Assembly (NCBI RefSeq): GCF_030253575.1
Contig: NC_080567.1
Coordinates: 20,299,001-20,363,000, forward strand
DNA from: Rhododendron vialii
Taxonomy: Eukaryota > Streptophyta > Magnoliopsida > Ericales > Ericaceae
Direction of reading: 5' to 3'
DNA length: 64,000 nucleotides
A model generated the notes under the pieces. That model searched no databases and had not been told where the DNA came from. It saw only the letters and a program-made list of their open reading frames with translations. Shown in pieces: positions 63,360 through 64,000 of this stretch (position 1 is its first letter; every line of letters starts with the position of its first letter). A program made the position numbers and the translations under genes.

Positions 63360-63589
63360 AGTAGATATACTTGGTAGTTTCATAAATAAAGTACACTCGG
63401 AAATTCTCGCTTTTCTTCATGCATGTCCTGGTGTGGTCCATGATAAATGTAAGGGGTAGTTTGATAGTTTCAAAAGATTCAATGATTTAGGATGATGAAG
63501 GGCCTACTTGGGGTATTGACTAGGCATGCATCATTAAAGGCTGTGGAACGACTCGAATACTCGATAGTTTTACTTATCGGCTTAATTGT
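62880..63589. other. Spacer with (CT)n tract
   Basis: AT-rich, with a (CT)19 run at 63321-63358. No gene. Confidence 0.45.
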
Positions 63590-63847
63590 ATGGAAAGCCT
63601 CTTATTGACTATTCAAAAGAATGTCCAGATCACTGAGAATGAAATGCCTCTTATTCATGACTATTCAAAAGAAGCCCAACAATCTCCTGTCATTCCTCTT
63701 GAAGAGCCTCTTAATGTTTCATGTGTCGGTACTGTGGGAGAATCGAAGAAATTGGTTGCTGGTCTTGCATTTGAAATGTGCTTAAAGGCGTCTAATTTGT
63801 CCAAGTCTTCTAGTGAGTCGACAACATCGATCAAAGACTATTGCTGA
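63590..63847 (+). CDS. Unassigned open frame near the right edge
   Basis: 85 residues starting MESLLLTIQKNVQ, acidic and Ser-rich (SNLSKSSSESTTS), ending in TGA. Similar wording (GAATTCCAAATTATCAGGGA, GAGATGCCTCC) continues to the window end, and a CAGGTAATTT near 63959 could be a splice donor. It may be an exon or a retroelement-derived frame; I do not recognise the product and cannot exclude chance. Confidence 0.25.
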   Translation: MESLLLTIQKNVQITENEMPLIHDYSKEAQQSPVIPLEEPLNVSCVGTVGESKKLVAGLAFEMCLKASNLSKSSSESTTSIKDYC

Positions 63848-64000
63848 ACATCAAAAGTTTGTTGTCTCTAGGATTCAAAGATGCAGGAGATAATTTAAAC
63901 CAAGTCATATTGCAGGAATTCCAAATTATCAGGGATGAGATGCCTCCTATTGAAGACTCAGGTAATTTCCCCGAAGATACTAGGGTTGGGAGTGAAGAAT

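Overview
This window is nuclear DNA from a dicot-type flowering plant, probably a woody species with a repeat-rich genome. The signs are split genes with GT-AG introns and plastid transit peptides, Athila-type and copia LTR retrotransposons, an RTE-type LINE, hAT, Tourist and Mutator-like miniature elements, many (CT)n and (TA)n microsatellites, and AT-rich spacers. The species cannot be named from the sequence. There are no operons; each gene is its own transcription unit.

Layout. (1) 3-1133 (+): C-terminal part of an MCTP protein (C2 domains plus membrane anchor). (2) 1134-4439: spacer with a LINE scrap. (3) 4440-18988 (-): an almost full-length but decayed Athila-type Ty3/gypsy element with two ~1.47-kb LTRs, PBS, gag, pol and an env-like reading region. 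A foreign solo LTR is nested inside it (6277-7448). (4) 18989-21047: an older LTR scrap and a decayed copia 3' half. (5) 21067-26319: a repeat unit split by a ~4.87-kb insertion that carries an intronless membrane-protein gene (22464-22925, -). An unsplit copy of the same repeat lies at 37530-37895. (6) 27297-32146: two solo LTRs, each with a perfect 5-bp target duplication, and a Tourist-type MITE. (7) 33042-34438: a 279-bp tandem duplication and a self-incompatibility S1-family gene (SPH, -). (8) 34939-39354: truncated RTE LINE, tandem repeats, foldbacks and a MITE. (9) 40326-45617 (-): complete seven-exon plastid enolase gene (ENO1). (10) 46331-46521: a very short solo LTR. (11) 47370-53017 (-): four-exon plastid J-like membrane protein (DUF3353, CPP1/CJD1 relatives) whose 4.2-kb first intron holds a ~590-bp inverted repeat. 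(12) 53018-64000: AT-rich spacer with a small single-pass membrane protein gene (56457-56816, +), MITEs and a copia solo LTR (62457-62874).

The cellular genes are not functionally linked, although two of them (ENO1 and the DUF3353 protein) encode plastid proteins. The strongest structural observations are: five solo LTRs that can be closed to the base by target-site duplications; paired GTATCGATAC palindromes about two helical turns apart, present both in the Athila LTR and upstream of its env-like region; a long intronic inverted repeat; a ~4.87-kb insertion that can be read against an unfilled paralogue; and a GC-AG intron falling inside the enolase signature.
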